A DNA stretch of 59,268 nucleotides. It comes from an uncultured Bacteroidales bacterium (lineage in GTDB: Bacteria > Bacteroidota > Bacteroidia > Bacteroidales > Muribaculaceae). The translations under genes were made by a program, and so were the position numbers. The notes beneath the pieces are model-generated. The model did no database searches. It saw only the letters and a program-made list of their open reading frames with translations, and was not told the origin of the DNA. The stretch spans positions 1 through 59,268 of the forward strand of contig CATZGB010000017.1 in NCBI GenBank assembly GCA_958418815.1, written 5' to 3'. The first letter of the stretch is position 1. Every line of letters starts with the position of its first letter. Shown in pieces: positions 33,613-42,798 of this stretch.

Positions 33613-34473
33613 TCAATCTGCCGTTTTTGTATAATTCCAGAATTTATGATAACAGTTACCATCACTGTCAAAGTATTTCCATTCTCCAATATAGTCGGTT
33701 ACAAATGTTTCTCTATTCCAATCTTGCAGGCACCAACCTTCAGAAAGCATTTTACCACTCTCATAATAACGGCGAAGATAAATTAACGAATCGGGAGCGA
33801 TTGGATATACAGTATTTATATGTGAGGAATTTTCCCTCAGACTGTCATAGTCCCAAACCCACACTTTGGGATAAACAGCTTCAATACTATCAATCAGCGT
33901 CTCATCACTATTGCCTAAGTCACCGTTATAATGATGCACTATGCTATCTTTCCACTCGATTGTTTCTCCATTTAAGTACATTCTATTGCCTGCAACAGCA
34001 TAACCATTTCCCAAATATCTGAAATGGTTGGGATTTGCACCTTTGAGTATCATTTCTTCAGCATAAGTGCCTCCAAATCCATTGCCATTTTCGTCTATTC
34101 CATCATAACAGATAATGCGCTGTGGATAATAGACGTGGCGTTTGTCTTTTGCATATTCAGTTTCGCTACAAACACGGAAAGACGCTAAATCAACATCAAT
34201 TTCATCACAGCTAAAATCACCTACCGCGGTCCCCCAATAAATATGCCCTTCAAGGTTCGTATAGCTTCCTACTGATTCTCCATTTTCAATCGGAAGCCAA
34301 ACCCCATTATCGACAATCGAATCACTGCGGTATGTGCATCCCGCGAATAGCACAATTACGATAATGAATATTACTGTAAGTCTGCTGAAAGCGACAAGCG
34401 AGGTCACACCATCGCCGTCGGTGGAGAGGCGATGACGGTAGATGCCAATTATTTTTGCTCGGTCGGGAGGCAT
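33613..34473 (-). CDS. DKNYY-type lipoprotein with chimeric N-terminus
   Basis: 286 residues from ATG 34473. A start at ATG 34542 would lie upstream of the predicted transcription start and is rejected; GTG 34407 is a good alternative that yields a clean lipoprotein signal (TVIFIIVIVLFAGC). The mature part has DKNYY features (YAKDKRHVYYPQRIICYDG ... HFRYLGNGYAVAGNRMYLNGETIE). The first residues (AKIIGIYRHRLSTDGDGVTSLVAF) look like the opening of a radical SAM activase, not of a lipoprotein, so the gene seems joined to a foreign 5' end. Confidence 0.65.
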   Translation of the reverse strand: MPPDRAKIIGIYRHRLSTDGDGVTSLVAFSRLTVIFIIVIVLFAGCTYRSDSIVDNGVWLPIENGESVGSYTNLEGHIYWGTAVGDFSCDEIDVDLASFRVCSETEYAKDKRHVYYPQRIICYDGIDENGNGFGGTYAEEMILKGANPNHFRYLGNGYAVAGNRMYLNGETIEWKDSIVHHYNGDLGNSDETLIDSIEAVYPKVWVWDYDSLRENSSHINTVYPIAPDSLIYLRRYYESGKMLSEGWCLQDWNRETFVTDYIGEWKYFDSDGNCYHKFWNYTKTAD

Positions 34474-34502
34474 TGCTGTCGGATCGGCATAAGAGCCTAT
34501 CG

Positions 34503-34510
34503 CAAAGTTA
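34503..34510 (-). promoter_or_regulatory. Promoter -7 element of the minus-strand cargo operon
   Basis: TAACTTTG on the minus strand. The surrounding CAAATATT(n)TTATTAACTTTG is nearly the same at 45941-45962 and 57461-57480, so three minus-strand operons share this promoter sequence. Transcription would begin near 34496. Confidence 0.65.
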
Positions 34511-34611
34511 ATAAGAATATTTGACATTAGGGTGGTTAGCACGCATAAAAATCGCCGTTATATCCTGACAGATGATGATTTATGAATAAAAAGGTACTGG
34601 AGGCGGCAACT

Positions 34612-34906
34612 TATCTTTGATTACTTGCGGCTTCTGCGTCCGTTGGTTTTTCGCTACGAAGTAACGGCGGGCGGTGACGCCGGCAAGCGACCGCCTCCGG
34701 CTTGGCTGCATGAAAAAATCCGGCAGCCTTCCACGATTTGTGCCAAATCGGGTATTCCGTATTTTTTCACTTGCCACACTTGCCTTGCGCCCCCTGTGCC
34801 CTCCGTCTTGATTGTATCGAAAAAATCCCCCGGACGCGAGAAGCCACAAGGCTTCAAACAAAAGGGAAAAAAACAAAAAAACTCAAACATCTAAAACCCT
34901 CAAATT
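34612..34906 (+). promoter_or_regulatory. ParB promoter and long folded leader
   Basis: TATCTTTG (34612-34619) is a perfect -7 motif, giving a leader of about 280 bases before the ParB start. The leader holds a hairpin GAAAAAATcCGG/CCGtATTTTTTC (34712-34723 and 34757-34768) that encloses a perfect CGATTTG/CAAATCG stem (34734-34740 and 34744-34750). Its last part (CACTTGCC ... GGCTTCAAACAAAAGGGA ... CTCAAAC) is clearly related to the ends of the duplicated leaders at 46152 and 49932. Confidence 0.6.
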
Positions 34907-36859
34907 ATGGAAGCAACAGCAATTCAGACCAACACCGCAAACGTACAGGAAGCCACAATCTCCCTCGCTCTCATTCAGCCGAGCAACTACAACCCCCGTA
35001 AGAATTTCGACGAGCAGAGCCTCACCGAACTCGCTGACTCTATCAGCCGTCAAGGTATTCTCCACGCGATAGGTGTACGACCAATCGCCGGCACTGACCG
35101 CTACGAAATCGTGTATGGCGAGCGAAGATACCGCGCCTCCCTCATCGCAGGGAAAGAGGACATCAAGGCAACAGTCTATACCGACCTTTCCGATGATGAA
35201 GCCGAACAAAATGCTATTGCGGAGAACCTGCACCGCCAGGACATCACGCCTATGGAAGAAGCCGAGACGTTAAAGGCTGCAATCGACAGCGGACGCTACG
35301 ACTATGCCACACTCGCCACGCAGATAGGCAAGAGCGAGACCTATATCCGCACCCGAATAAAACTCACAACCCTCATACCCGAAATCGCACGGCTGATTGA
35401 CACCGAGGAAATCACGGTGGCAGTGGCAACCGAGATAAGCCGTTACGGAGTTGACATACAGACCGATGTTTACAACTCCCACCTCAAAGACGGAGTGACC
35501 TGCAATAATTGGCGTGGTATGAACGCCTCCAATGTGGCTCGGCTCATAGAAAAGAACTACACAACCGACCTAAGCCGTTACCGCTTCGACAAATCGGCGT
35601 GTGCCTCATGCCCTTTCAACACCATAAATCTTCTGCTGTTCTGCGAGGACGGCTGTGAGGGCAACTGCTCCAATCCCTCTTGTCTTCGTGAGAAGCACAT
35701 CGGCTATCTCACCGACAAGGCGGTTGATATGCTGAACGAACATCCCACCGCCAATTTCTGCCACTCGGAGTATGACCGCAACGAGAGGGTGAACGCACTG
35801 CTGACTGAAATGGGCTATGACATCGAAAAACTCGGTGGCTATCTGACACCTTACCCCTTTGAACCTATCGCACCCCAATCCGACCGCTTCGACACCGAGG
35901 AAGAATATGCCGAGGCAGTAAAGGCATACGAGGGCAAAGTGGAGGCGCATAGGGAAAAGTGTGCCGAACTCACAGCAAAAGCCGAGGCAGGAGAAATCAC
36001 ACTATACATCACAATCGGGCGAAATGATGTGACGCTCGGATATATGGCTACCCCTGCCAAGCCGAGTGAGGACTGCAACAATCCGAAAGCCGAAATCGCC
36101 AAGTTGGAGGCAAAGGACAAACGCAACAAGGAGATAGCCGTGGAGCGTACAATCGAGGACACGAAGAAGAAAATCCTCGAAGCCGACATCACCGAAACTA
36201 AATTCTCGCAGGACGAGGACAAGATGATATATTTCTTCCTGCTCTCATCGCTCCGCAAAGAGCATTACGAAGCCGTCGGACTGACCGACCGCAAGTCTCA
36301 ATATGTTCTCAACGACAGCGAGAAAATGACAATCATCGCCAATCTCAACGCCAAGACAAAGGCGATAATCCGCAGGGATTTTCTAATTGACAATTTCAAG
36401 GGTGCGTATCGTGACAACGCCATTGCCGACCTCCTGCTTTCTTTCGCCAAGAAGCACATGCCGGAAGAACTCGCCAACATCGAAGCCGAGTATAACGAGA
36501 TTTACGAGAAGCGACACCAACGTATCGAGGAACGCAAGGCTCTACTCGCCAAAGATACCGAACCCGAAGCAACTGAGCCGGAAGCCGAGAACGCACCCGA
36601 AGAAGAACCTATGCCGGAGGCAGAACCCACTACGGCAGAAGCCACTCCCGACACCACCGAGGTAGAGACCGAGGTTGCACCGGAAGCCGAGAACGCGCCC
36701 CAAGAAGAACCTATGCAGGAAGCTGAACCCTCCACGGAAGAAGCCACTCCCGACATTTCCGAGGCAGAGACCGAGGCTATCCAATACGAACCAACGGAAG
36801 AAGAAGCCGAGGCGATACTTACCGAAGAAGAAAGGTACTGCGAAGAAGCTGTTGCATAA
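34907..36859 (+). CDS. ParB-family protein with acidic repeat tail
   Basis: 650 residues. The ParB N-terminal domain (about 18-115) shows LIQPSNYNPRKNFDEQSLTELADSI, GERRYRAS and AENLHRQDITPMEEAETL; an HTH segment follows (ATLATQIGKSETYIRTRIKL, about 138-160). A Cys-rich middle (CASCPFNTINLLLFCEDGCEGNCSNPSC, about 230-260) may bind metal. The tail (about 545-640) is acidic and has two tandem copies of an EAENAP(E/Q)EEPM(P/Q)EAEP(T/S)TxEATPD unit. It may partition or protect the element. ParA is encoded 31 kb away. Confidence 0.88.
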   Translation: MEATAIQTNTANVQEATISLALIQPSNYNPRKNFDEQSLTELADSISRQGILHAIGVRPIAGTDRYEIVYGERRYRASLIAGKEDIKATVYTDLSDDEAEQNAIAENLHRQDITPMEEAETLKAAIDSGRYDYATLATQIGKSETYIRTRIKLTTLIPEIARLIDTEEITVAVATEISRYGVDIQTDVYNSHLKDGVTCNNWRGMNASNVARLIEKNYTTDLSRYRFDKSACASCPFNTINLLLFCEDGCEGNCSNPSCLREKHIGYLTDKAVDMLNEHPTANFCHSEYDRNERVNALLTEMGYDIEKLGGYLTPYPFEPIAPQSDRFDTEEEYAEAVKAYEGKVEAHREKCAELTAKAEAGEITLYITIGRNDVTLGYMATPAKPSEDCNNPKAEIAKLEAKDKRNKEIAVERTIEDTKKKILEADITETKFSQDEDKMIYFFLLSSLRKEHYEAVGLTDRKSQYVLNDSEKMTIIANLNAKTKAIIRRDFLIDNFKGAYRDNAIADLLLSFAKKHMPEELANIEAEYNEIYEKRHQRIEERKALLAKDTEPEATEPEAENAPEEEPMPEAEPTTAEATPDTTEVETEVAPEAENAPQEEPMQEAEPSTEEATPDISEAETEAIQYEPTEEEAEAILTEEERYCEEAVA

Positions 36860-36900
36860 AGCGACAAGCACCTATGTTTGAGCAAGCCACCCCATGCCGA

Positions 36901-36955
36901 GAGGCGCGGGGCGGCTTTTGCTCGTCCCCTCCCAAAAGCCGCCTCTTTGGAAAAC
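36901..36955 (+). terminator. Conserved hairpin after the ParB gene
   Basis: GGCGGCTTTT and AAAAGCCGCC (36910-36919 and 36934-36943) form a perfect 10-bp stem. About 50 bases here, including CGCGGGGCGGCTTTTGCTCG and the downstream TCTTTGGAAAAC, recur at 48785-48835 after another plus-strand cluster. It probably ends the transcript or protects its 3' end. 36956-37033 holds nothing else I can support. Confidence 0.65.
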
Positions 36956-37033
36956 CATTGTAGCGTCATGCTTTATCGGATTATTATACTTCCTCGCAGT
37001 CAAACGGTGATAAATCACTGGATATATTGTGCT

Positions 37034-38044
37034 TTATCTTATCTCAAATTCCACGAAAGCAGTGTCTTGTCTCTCCGAATTGTCAAAGTGAAATGTCTTG
37101 ACTAACCGATATACGCCCCGGTTAAGATTTTTACCATAAAACCACGGTTTTACTATATCTTCACGTTGGGACTTTGTTTCCAAAATATAGGCAATCGCAG
37201 TGAATACAGTGAGGCAAGCTCCTTCTTCCATATATTTTTTATCTATTGGAAGTCTTTTCCACTGATCGTTTTCTTTTCCTTGAATCTCAAACCATTCTCC
37301 GAAAAGAACTGTCGAATTGGTATTGTTACGCCAGACAACATTCAGGGAGTCTATCGGTAATGTCACGCCATCGGTATTCAGAACTGTCATCGTGACACCC
37401 GGTGTCGTTGAATAACTTTTCTGAAGCATTGGCTCGATTATAGGTGCAGTTTCCTTCATGGCTATGTGCCAATAGACAGAATCTGAGGACGCAACCTTTA
37501 TAGTCTGTGGATAATAGCCTACAAAACCGATATTTATACTATCCCCGTCATTTACACGTATTGAGAAAGAACCATCTTCTTTAGATATTGTAGCTCCGTG
37601 ATTAGTGAGGTCTTTCACAATCGCCTGATTTAACGGTGTTCCGTCTGTGGAGTCGAAAACCGTTCCTTGCAAATCAAATATTTCAGGATGTGTATTCCCA
37701 TCGTGGTCGATATAATACCATGAATCACTTACCCATGTCCTGTATTCACCAACCGGCTCTGATTTACCTTCATCTGTAACTTTGGCATAGCCATCCTCAA
37801 AAGGAAAGGCGAAAGCAAAACGAGGTTCTATCGCCACATTGCCGAGGCTGTCGGCAAATCCGATTTTGCCGTCCTTGTTGACTATCCTCTGCAATCCCTC
37901 ACAAAAATAATCATCGCCATTGTCAAATTGATATATAGAGTACGAGTGTTTGTTACCACAAGAGGACACCAGACTAAACAGTAAGATAAATGGCAACATA
38001 ATCACGCCATTAATATCGGTATATCGGAACATAGTCTTTCTCAT
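37034..38044 (-). CDS. Lipoprotein with WG-repeat, CarboxypepD_reg and Ig-like parts
   Basis: 336 residues. Signal peptide ending SLVSSC (Cys about residue 29). One WG-like repeat follows (LQRIVNKDGKIGFADSLGNVAIEPRFAFAFPF), then a carboxypeptidase-regulatory-like domain (about 125-200, LQGTVFDSTDGTPLNQAIVKDL), then a bacterial Ig-like domain (about 215-336, LNVVWRNNTNSTVLFGEWFEIQ). Surface or periplasmic scaffold by composition. It may belong with the barrel operon, but a terminator at 38107-38133 separates them. Confidence 0.7.
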   Translation of the reverse strand: MRKTMFRYTDINGVIMLPFILLFSLVSSCGNKHSYSIYQFDNGDDYFCEGLQRIVNKDGKIGFADSLGNVAIEPRFAFAFPFEDGYAKVTDEGKSEPVGEYRTWVSDSWYYIDHDGNTHPEIFDLQGTVFDSTDGTPLNQAIVKDLTNHGATISKEDGSFSIRVNDGDSINIGFVGYYPQTIKVASSDSVYWHIAMKETAPIIEPMLQKSYSTTPGVTMTVLNTDGVTLPIDSLNVVWRNNTNSTVLFGEWFEIQGKENDQWKRLPIDKKYMEEGACLTVFTAIAYILETKSQREDIVKPWFYGKNLNRGVYRLVKTFHFDNSERQDTAFVEFEIR

Positions 38045-38106
38045 CTGCTATTTTTCTTATGTTTATAATGTTATGACTTATAACGGCTATGATGGTTTAT
38101 TGAAAA

Positions 38107-38133
38107 CGGCTCCCGACATCGTGCCAGGAGCCG
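38107..38133 (-). terminator. Terminator of the GLPGLI/barrel operon
   Basis: CGGCTCC (38107-38113) and GGAGCCG (38127-38133) pair perfectly; on the minus strand the stem is followed by TTTTC. It lies 23 bases after the last barrel gene. Confidence 0.75.
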
Positions 38134-38155
38134 AATATAGTATGATTTGCTGTTT

Positions 38156-40222
38156 TTATTTCAAGATTGCACTTTCAGAATCGTTGTGTTCGTAAGAGGG
38201 AGATTTTGAAGTCTTCTTACCATAATCAATAGTATATGCCACTTTAAGGGTGGCGTATTGATTATATTGTCGATTCCAGTTAGTCTGTTTATATGAGTAT
38301 GAGGGAGTGTTCAATTCATCTATGATGCGGTTGTGCATGAGGAATAGATTATTGGCGTTGGCTTCTATCGCCCAATGGTCGTGAGTCCACATCGCCGAAA
38401 GTTGATACTGCCAGTAGGTCTTTCTCCGTATCTGGCTGTCAACCAAATCTCTTGTTGGCGTTGACACCCATGCACCAAAAGAGAAGTCCCCGACATAGTA
38501 ATTTACAGTTGCGCTTCCGGTGAATACCGACAGGTTGCGGTGTTGAACTCCTCTTCGTGCCAGTTGCTCGCTCCATTGTCCGGAGATATTTATATTGAGG
38601 GCGTTGGATGGCTTGTATGTCAAAGACAAATCCGCTCCCGGCTTATGGTAGATACAATCATCGCGGAATGTACTTATCAGATTGCCCTCCCTGATGTAAT
38701 AGTCGGAGATAATGGAATGATTCTGATAGAAATACGACACACCGGCTTGCAACGCGATTTTATTAAGGTTCAGATTATAACTCAAGCGTGGGCTGAGCAA
38801 TATGGAGTTATCCATGTCTGGATTTCCTTTCAGAATGATTATTGGGTCAATCTGCTGCTCAACATTGTTTATGGTGTTGATTCTTGGATATGTGTTACCC
38901 AACGCAAAAGCGAATTGCAACTGTTGCTTACGATCAATCATATATGCCGCTCTTGCTTGAAGACGTGGTGTGAGGTGGTTAATCGACTTCATACCTTTCA
39001 GCCGGTATGTGAGGAACGACAAGCCGGGATTGATGTCATAGAAGAACCGCCCCAAACGCTGGGAGTAGTCAACAAACAGGATAGTTTCAGAAGAACGGAG
39101 ATTCTGATTGTATGCCGCAGTCCCGGAATAATCAGAATCACTTACTCTCAGGAACTCATAGAATGTGAAAACAAGGCTATTACGGTGACTGAGAGTCCAT
39201 GAATAGTTGGCGTTCAACTTTGTGTACCAGTAATCTTCTTTAACCAGAGACTTGTATAAGGCATCATTATCTTTATATTGCCTGTTAAAGTCATTTCTGG
39301 AATAATATCCGTCCGCCACATAATCAAGTCTCTTGTTTTCTGAAAATGTGTGCATTCCAAAGAAATACAGGCTCGGCCGCATGGTCTTGTTTTTACTATG
39401 GAGATTTACAACGTCACCATCGTTGAAAGCTGCATCTGTCAGCCAATAATTGACTATTCCATTGCCGACATCATTTCTGCTGTCAGTCCATGCTATGCCT
39501 CCCCGGAGCATCCAGATATATTTATTCCCTCTGTTGCTTATGGAAGCCTGCACATATTCTTCTGAATCACGGTTACCGACATTGGAATAGGTATTATTTC
39601 TGTTCAATATACCGTCCTCAAAATTAAATGATTCGGTTTCATCAAGCGTGGATTTAGGATTTTCAAGTGAATATCCGGCCCAAAGGTTTATGCTCTTGTT
39701 GCCGACAACATATTTTGAAATCAGATTGTAGTCACCGTTCAGATACCCCAGGCCCTGCATGGCATCCAACTGTGTATAACCGCCGTTGTTGAGAGTTCTC
39801 AACACGAAATTTATTGCGGCTGCGTCTTTGGCGTATTTGCCTGTCGGAATGTCGAAATATTCCACACGGGCAATATCCTTCGGTCTCAAAGACTGCACCT
39901 CACGGAAATCCACCTCACGTCCATCAATATAGAGTGTTGCAGTGCCGGCAGGTGTTGTAACGCTCCCCGTTGTTCGGTTAACCGAAATACCCGGAATCAT
40001 CAAATTACGCAGCAGATCATAACCGCTGACAGCATGTTTCCGCTGTTCCTTTGTAGGAATGGCGGAGATATGATCATCCTCACGTGTCAAGTACGAGGCG
40101 TTTACCACAACCTCCTTCAACTCCTGCGTTTTGATGGAGTCCGGTTGCTCCTGTGCATATTCCTTTGCGACGGCAGCTATCGCCACAAGGCACATTACGG
40201 AGAGGGTGATTAACTTTTTCAT
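38156..40222 (-). CDS. Outer-membrane barrel protein (OMP_b-brl-type, plug-like start)
   Basis: 688 residues from ATG 40222 (MKKLITLSVMCLVAIAAVAKEY signal peptide). Residues about 30-150 resemble a TonB-receptor plug (LKEVVVNASYL ... ATLYIDGREVDFREVQSLRPKDIARVEYFD); the remainder is long alternating beta strands as in OMP_b-brl_3 barrels. No N-terminal carboxypeptidase-like domain. Its start overlaps the previous barrel gene's stop (ATGA). Last gene of the six-gene operon. Confidence 0.83.
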   Translation of the reverse strand: MKKLITLSVMCLVAIAAVAKEYAQEQPDSIKTQELKEVVVNASYLTREDDHISAIPTKEQRKHAVSGYDLLRNLMIPGISVNRTTGSVTTPAGTATLYIDGREVDFREVQSLRPKDIARVEYFDIPTGKYAKDAAAINFVLRTLNNGGYTQLDAMQGLGYLNGDYNLISKYVVGNKSINLWAGYSLENPKSTLDETESFNFEDGILNRNNTYSNVGNRDSEEYVQASISNRGNKYIWMLRGGIAWTDSRNDVGNGIVNYWLTDAAFNDGDVVNLHSKNKTMRPSLYFFGMHTFSENKRLDYVADGYYSRNDFNRQYKDNDALYKSLVKEDYWYTKLNANYSWTLSHRNSLVFTFYEFLRVSDSDYSGTAAYNQNLRSSETILFVDYSQRLGRFFYDINPGLSFLTYRLKGMKSINHLTPRLQARAAYMIDRKQQLQFAFALGNTYPRINTINNVEQQIDPIIILKGNPDMDNSILLSPRLSYNLNLNKIALQAGVSYFYQNHSIISDYYIREGNLISTFRDDCIYHKPGADLSLTYKPSNALNINISGQWSEQLARRGVQHRNLSVFTGSATVNYYVGDFSFGAWVSTPTRDLVDSQIRRKTYWQYQLSAMWTHDHWAIEANANNLFLMHNRIIDELNTPSYSYKQTNWNRQYNQYATLKVAYTIDYGKKTSKSPSYEHNDSESAILK

Positions 40223-42798
40223 TTCCTTAAAGAGATTGTGAACAGCAGTTCGCGTCCGCGGAGCCACCGTTGCGACTCGAAGGAGGAGAGCTGACTGTAG
40301 GTTGTGTAATTGTATGTGCGTTGGTTGAAGATGTTGTTGAGCATCGCAGAGAGTTCGATGCGCTTGTTGAGTTTATAAACCAACTTTGTGTCGAGCAGGA
40401 ACACATTTTTATATTTACCCTCGGTGAGTTCGTTACGGTAGTGCTCGCCCATTATGCGCCATTCCCATTTGGAGTGAGGCATAATGTTGATGAGCAAGGA
40501 GTTTTCCATACCACTGAGCCATGAGTTCTTGACTCCGTTCATCCGGAGTTGGCTGTTGGAGAAGTCTATGTGATAATCAAAACTGAGCCAACGGAGCGGC
40601 GCGCCATTGATTTTTGCTCCTACACTCCAGCCGAGACTTATCGAATTAACGGCATTGCTTTCGGAGAAGAGATGCGACTCGCCACGGTTGAATGAGCCGT
40701 TGACGTTTGCAGATCCGCGCATAAAGTCGAGAGTCTTACCAACGCTGCCCATAGCCAACAGATTTTGTCCGTCACTTTTGGCATCGGTATAAGAATAGAC
40801 GATATAATCGCCGTAGAGCTGTTGCGCCATTGTGTACGGCAGATGCGACCACGACTGCATTACCATAGCGTTGGCGAACACTCCGCGACGAGTGTGCTTG
40901 TAGGCGAAACTTGCCGATACATTCTGCGATGTTGAGTTGTAGAAATCATCTACGCCTTGCTTGAATGTGCGGTAGTTGGTCATGATGTAGCCGGGCTGAA
41001 TCATGTTGAGATTCATAGGAGAGCGACCGGTACCTCCTCGCAACGTCATAGAAAAGCGGTTGTTCGGTTTCCAGTTCATGCTGAGCGATGGGGAGAAATA
41101 TACTTCCGAGCGGTTGGCGAGAGCCTTGTCAAAGGTGTAATGCGCGAAGCTGACCGGGGCGTTGAGAGTGAAATTCACCCGCTTCACCCAATATTCAAAC
41201 TTCGGGGTGGCATAAACGGTGAAATAGTTTGTGTTGAGTACATTCTCCGTTGTGCCAGGCAGCTCGGTAGGCATATCAGGTAATTCGGTATTAAGTGAAC
41301 GTAAATATCCTTTCACTCCACCTTCAAGGCTGACTGTTATGCCTTTTATCGAGAAAGCGTAGGCGGCACTCTCATGGGTATAGAAAGCATGGTCGCCGAT
41401 GTGCTGGCTAAGGGTACTACCGTCCAATGAAACATTGAGCGTCTGCGGCAGTGACTCCCATTCGTTGTTGCTCTGGAACGTGATGAGGTGTTTGCCGTTG
41501 AACCGTTTGATCATCTTGAATTTGTTGGCGACATAGTAATCCGGCAATTTTGCCGACTGTTCATTTGGCAGCGAACCGGTCACTCCGAGCCTCACATCGT
41601 CCCAGTCAATGTTTGTAGAGAGGGTGTTGTTGATGAATGTTGTTTTTTGATTGACCTCATAGATGAACTTGCCGGAGAGAGTGTGGGAGCGGTCGCGGCC
41701 GTCACGGTTTTCGGTGATCACACGGTCGTCACTTTCAAGAAAGTATGTTGTTATATTAGCGGCCTGAGCCGTGACTCGGTTGAACGAGTAATCAACCTGT
41801 GCCTTGAACTCCCCATTTTTAACTTTCCACAGGGAGTTTGTTGAAACCAAAGCCGAGCGATTGAACAGCGTGCGTTTGCGGCTAAGGTTTGGCACTCCGG
41901 GGAGCGAAACGCTTACATATTGGCTCAGTCCTGTCGCTCGGCGTGCTGCGAAGAAATCAGTGGCACTCGCCGAAAGGTCTTCGCCTATATTGTTGGTCTT
42001 GAATGTGGTGATGTTCTGGAATCCGGGCATAACTGCCATTGCGAATAGTTCGCCGTCCCACACCGCGCCCTCCGGTTGCCAGGAGTAACCGCCTCCGGCG
42101 TCGCCGTGGAAAGTCCATGTGGCTTTCGCCTTGTTCTTCAGTTTTAGGTTGATGGCAGCCTTATCGGAAAAACTGATACCAGACAGCACCTGCATCGGCT
42201 GATGGTTTTCCATAACCTCGACCGCGCCGACATCATCATGATTTATTCCGTTGGTTGCTATTCCGTATTTGCCACCCAACAGGTCGGAACCCTCTATGTA
42301 GAACTTGTTGATGTCCTCGCCCTGATACTGGATTTTGCCGGAGTTCGACACATCAATACCTGGCATACGTTTCAGCACATCGCCGATACTCCGGTCTTGT
42401 GCTTGTGCAAAAGTCCCGACATTGTATGTGATGGTATCCCCTTGCTCACGGATGCGGTCGGCTTTCACCGCAACCTCTTTAAGCATTGTTGCCGAAGCCT
42501 CCATGACGATTGTAACTGGCAACTGAACGCTGTCAAGTTTTACAGTCTGCTTTGCAAAACTCATCATCGACACATCGAGAGTGTAACCCTTGATTTTAGA
42601 AGTGGAGATTGTAAACTTGCCGTTGGCATCAGAAGTGGCATACTTCTTTATTTTCCCCTCGGCAGTGCGTAGAATCACAGAAGCTCCTGTTAGCGGCTCA
42701 TTTGTACCTTCCTCCACGACCACACCCGACACATTGACCTGTGCAACACCGTTCAGCGCAGCCAATGCAAATGCGATTATGAATAGCAGTCGGTTCAT
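40219..42798 (-). CDS. TonB-dependent-receptor-like outer-membrane protein
   Basis: 859 residues. Signal peptide (about 1-19), carboxypeptidase-regulatory-like domain (about 21-105, VNVSGVVVEEGTNEPLTGASVILRTAEG), plug (about 110-220, LKEVAVKADRIREQGDTITYNVGTFAQAQDRSIGDVLKRMPGIDVSNSGKIQYQGEDINKFYIEGSDLL) and a barrel. These large barrels commonly sit next to GLPGLI genes in Bacteroidetes. It overlaps both neighbours by ATGA. Confidence 0.87.
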   Translation of the reverse strand: MNRLLFIIAFALAALNGVAQVNVSGVVVEEGTNEPLTGASVILRTAEGKIKKYATSDANGKFTISTSKIKGYTLDVSMMSFAKQTVKLDSVQLPVTIVMEASATMLKEVAVKADRIREQGDTITYNVGTFAQAQDRSIGDVLKRMPGIDVSNSGKIQYQGEDINKFYIEGSDLLGGKYGIATNGINHDDVGAVEVMENHQPMQVLSGISFSDKAAINLKLKNKAKATWTFHGDAGGGYSWQPEGAVWDGELFAMAVMPGFQNITTFKTNNIGEDLSASATDFFAARRATGLSQYVSVSLPGVPNLSRKRTLFNRSALVSTNSLWKVKNGEFKAQVDYSFNRVTAQAANITTYFLESDDRVITENRDGRDRSHTLSGKFIYEVNQKTTFINNTLSTNIDWDDVRLGVTGSLPNEQSAKLPDYYVANKFKMIKRFNGKHLITFQSNNEWESLPQTLNVSLDGSTLSQHIGDHAFYTHESAAYAFSIKGITVSLEGGVKGYLRSLNTELPDMPTELPGTTENVLNTNYFTVYATPKFEYWVKRVNFTLNAPVSFAHYTFDKALANRSEVYFSPSLSMNWKPNNRFSMTLRGGTGRSPMNLNMIQPGYIMTNYRTFKQGVDDFYNSTSQNVSASFAYKHTRRGVFANAMVMQSWSHLPYTMAQQLYGDYIVYSYTDAKSDGQNLLAMGSVGKTLDFMRGSANVNGSFNRGESHLFSESNAVNSISLGWSVGAKINGAPLRWLSFDYHIDFSNSQLRMNGVKNSWLSGMENSLLINIMPHSKWEWRIMGEHYRNELTEGKYKNVFLLDTKLVYKLNKRIELSAMLNNIFNQRTYNYTTYSQLSSFESQRWLRGRELLFTISLRK

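Noticed and set aside
36555..36790. Repeated DNA in the ParB gene, checked as a CRISPR or tandem repeat array
   Set aside because: The repeat encodes an acidic protein unit in frame and has no spacers.
36878..37105. 75-codon frame after the ParB gene
   Set aside because: It overlaps the perfect 10-bp hairpin and has no pattern of a protein.
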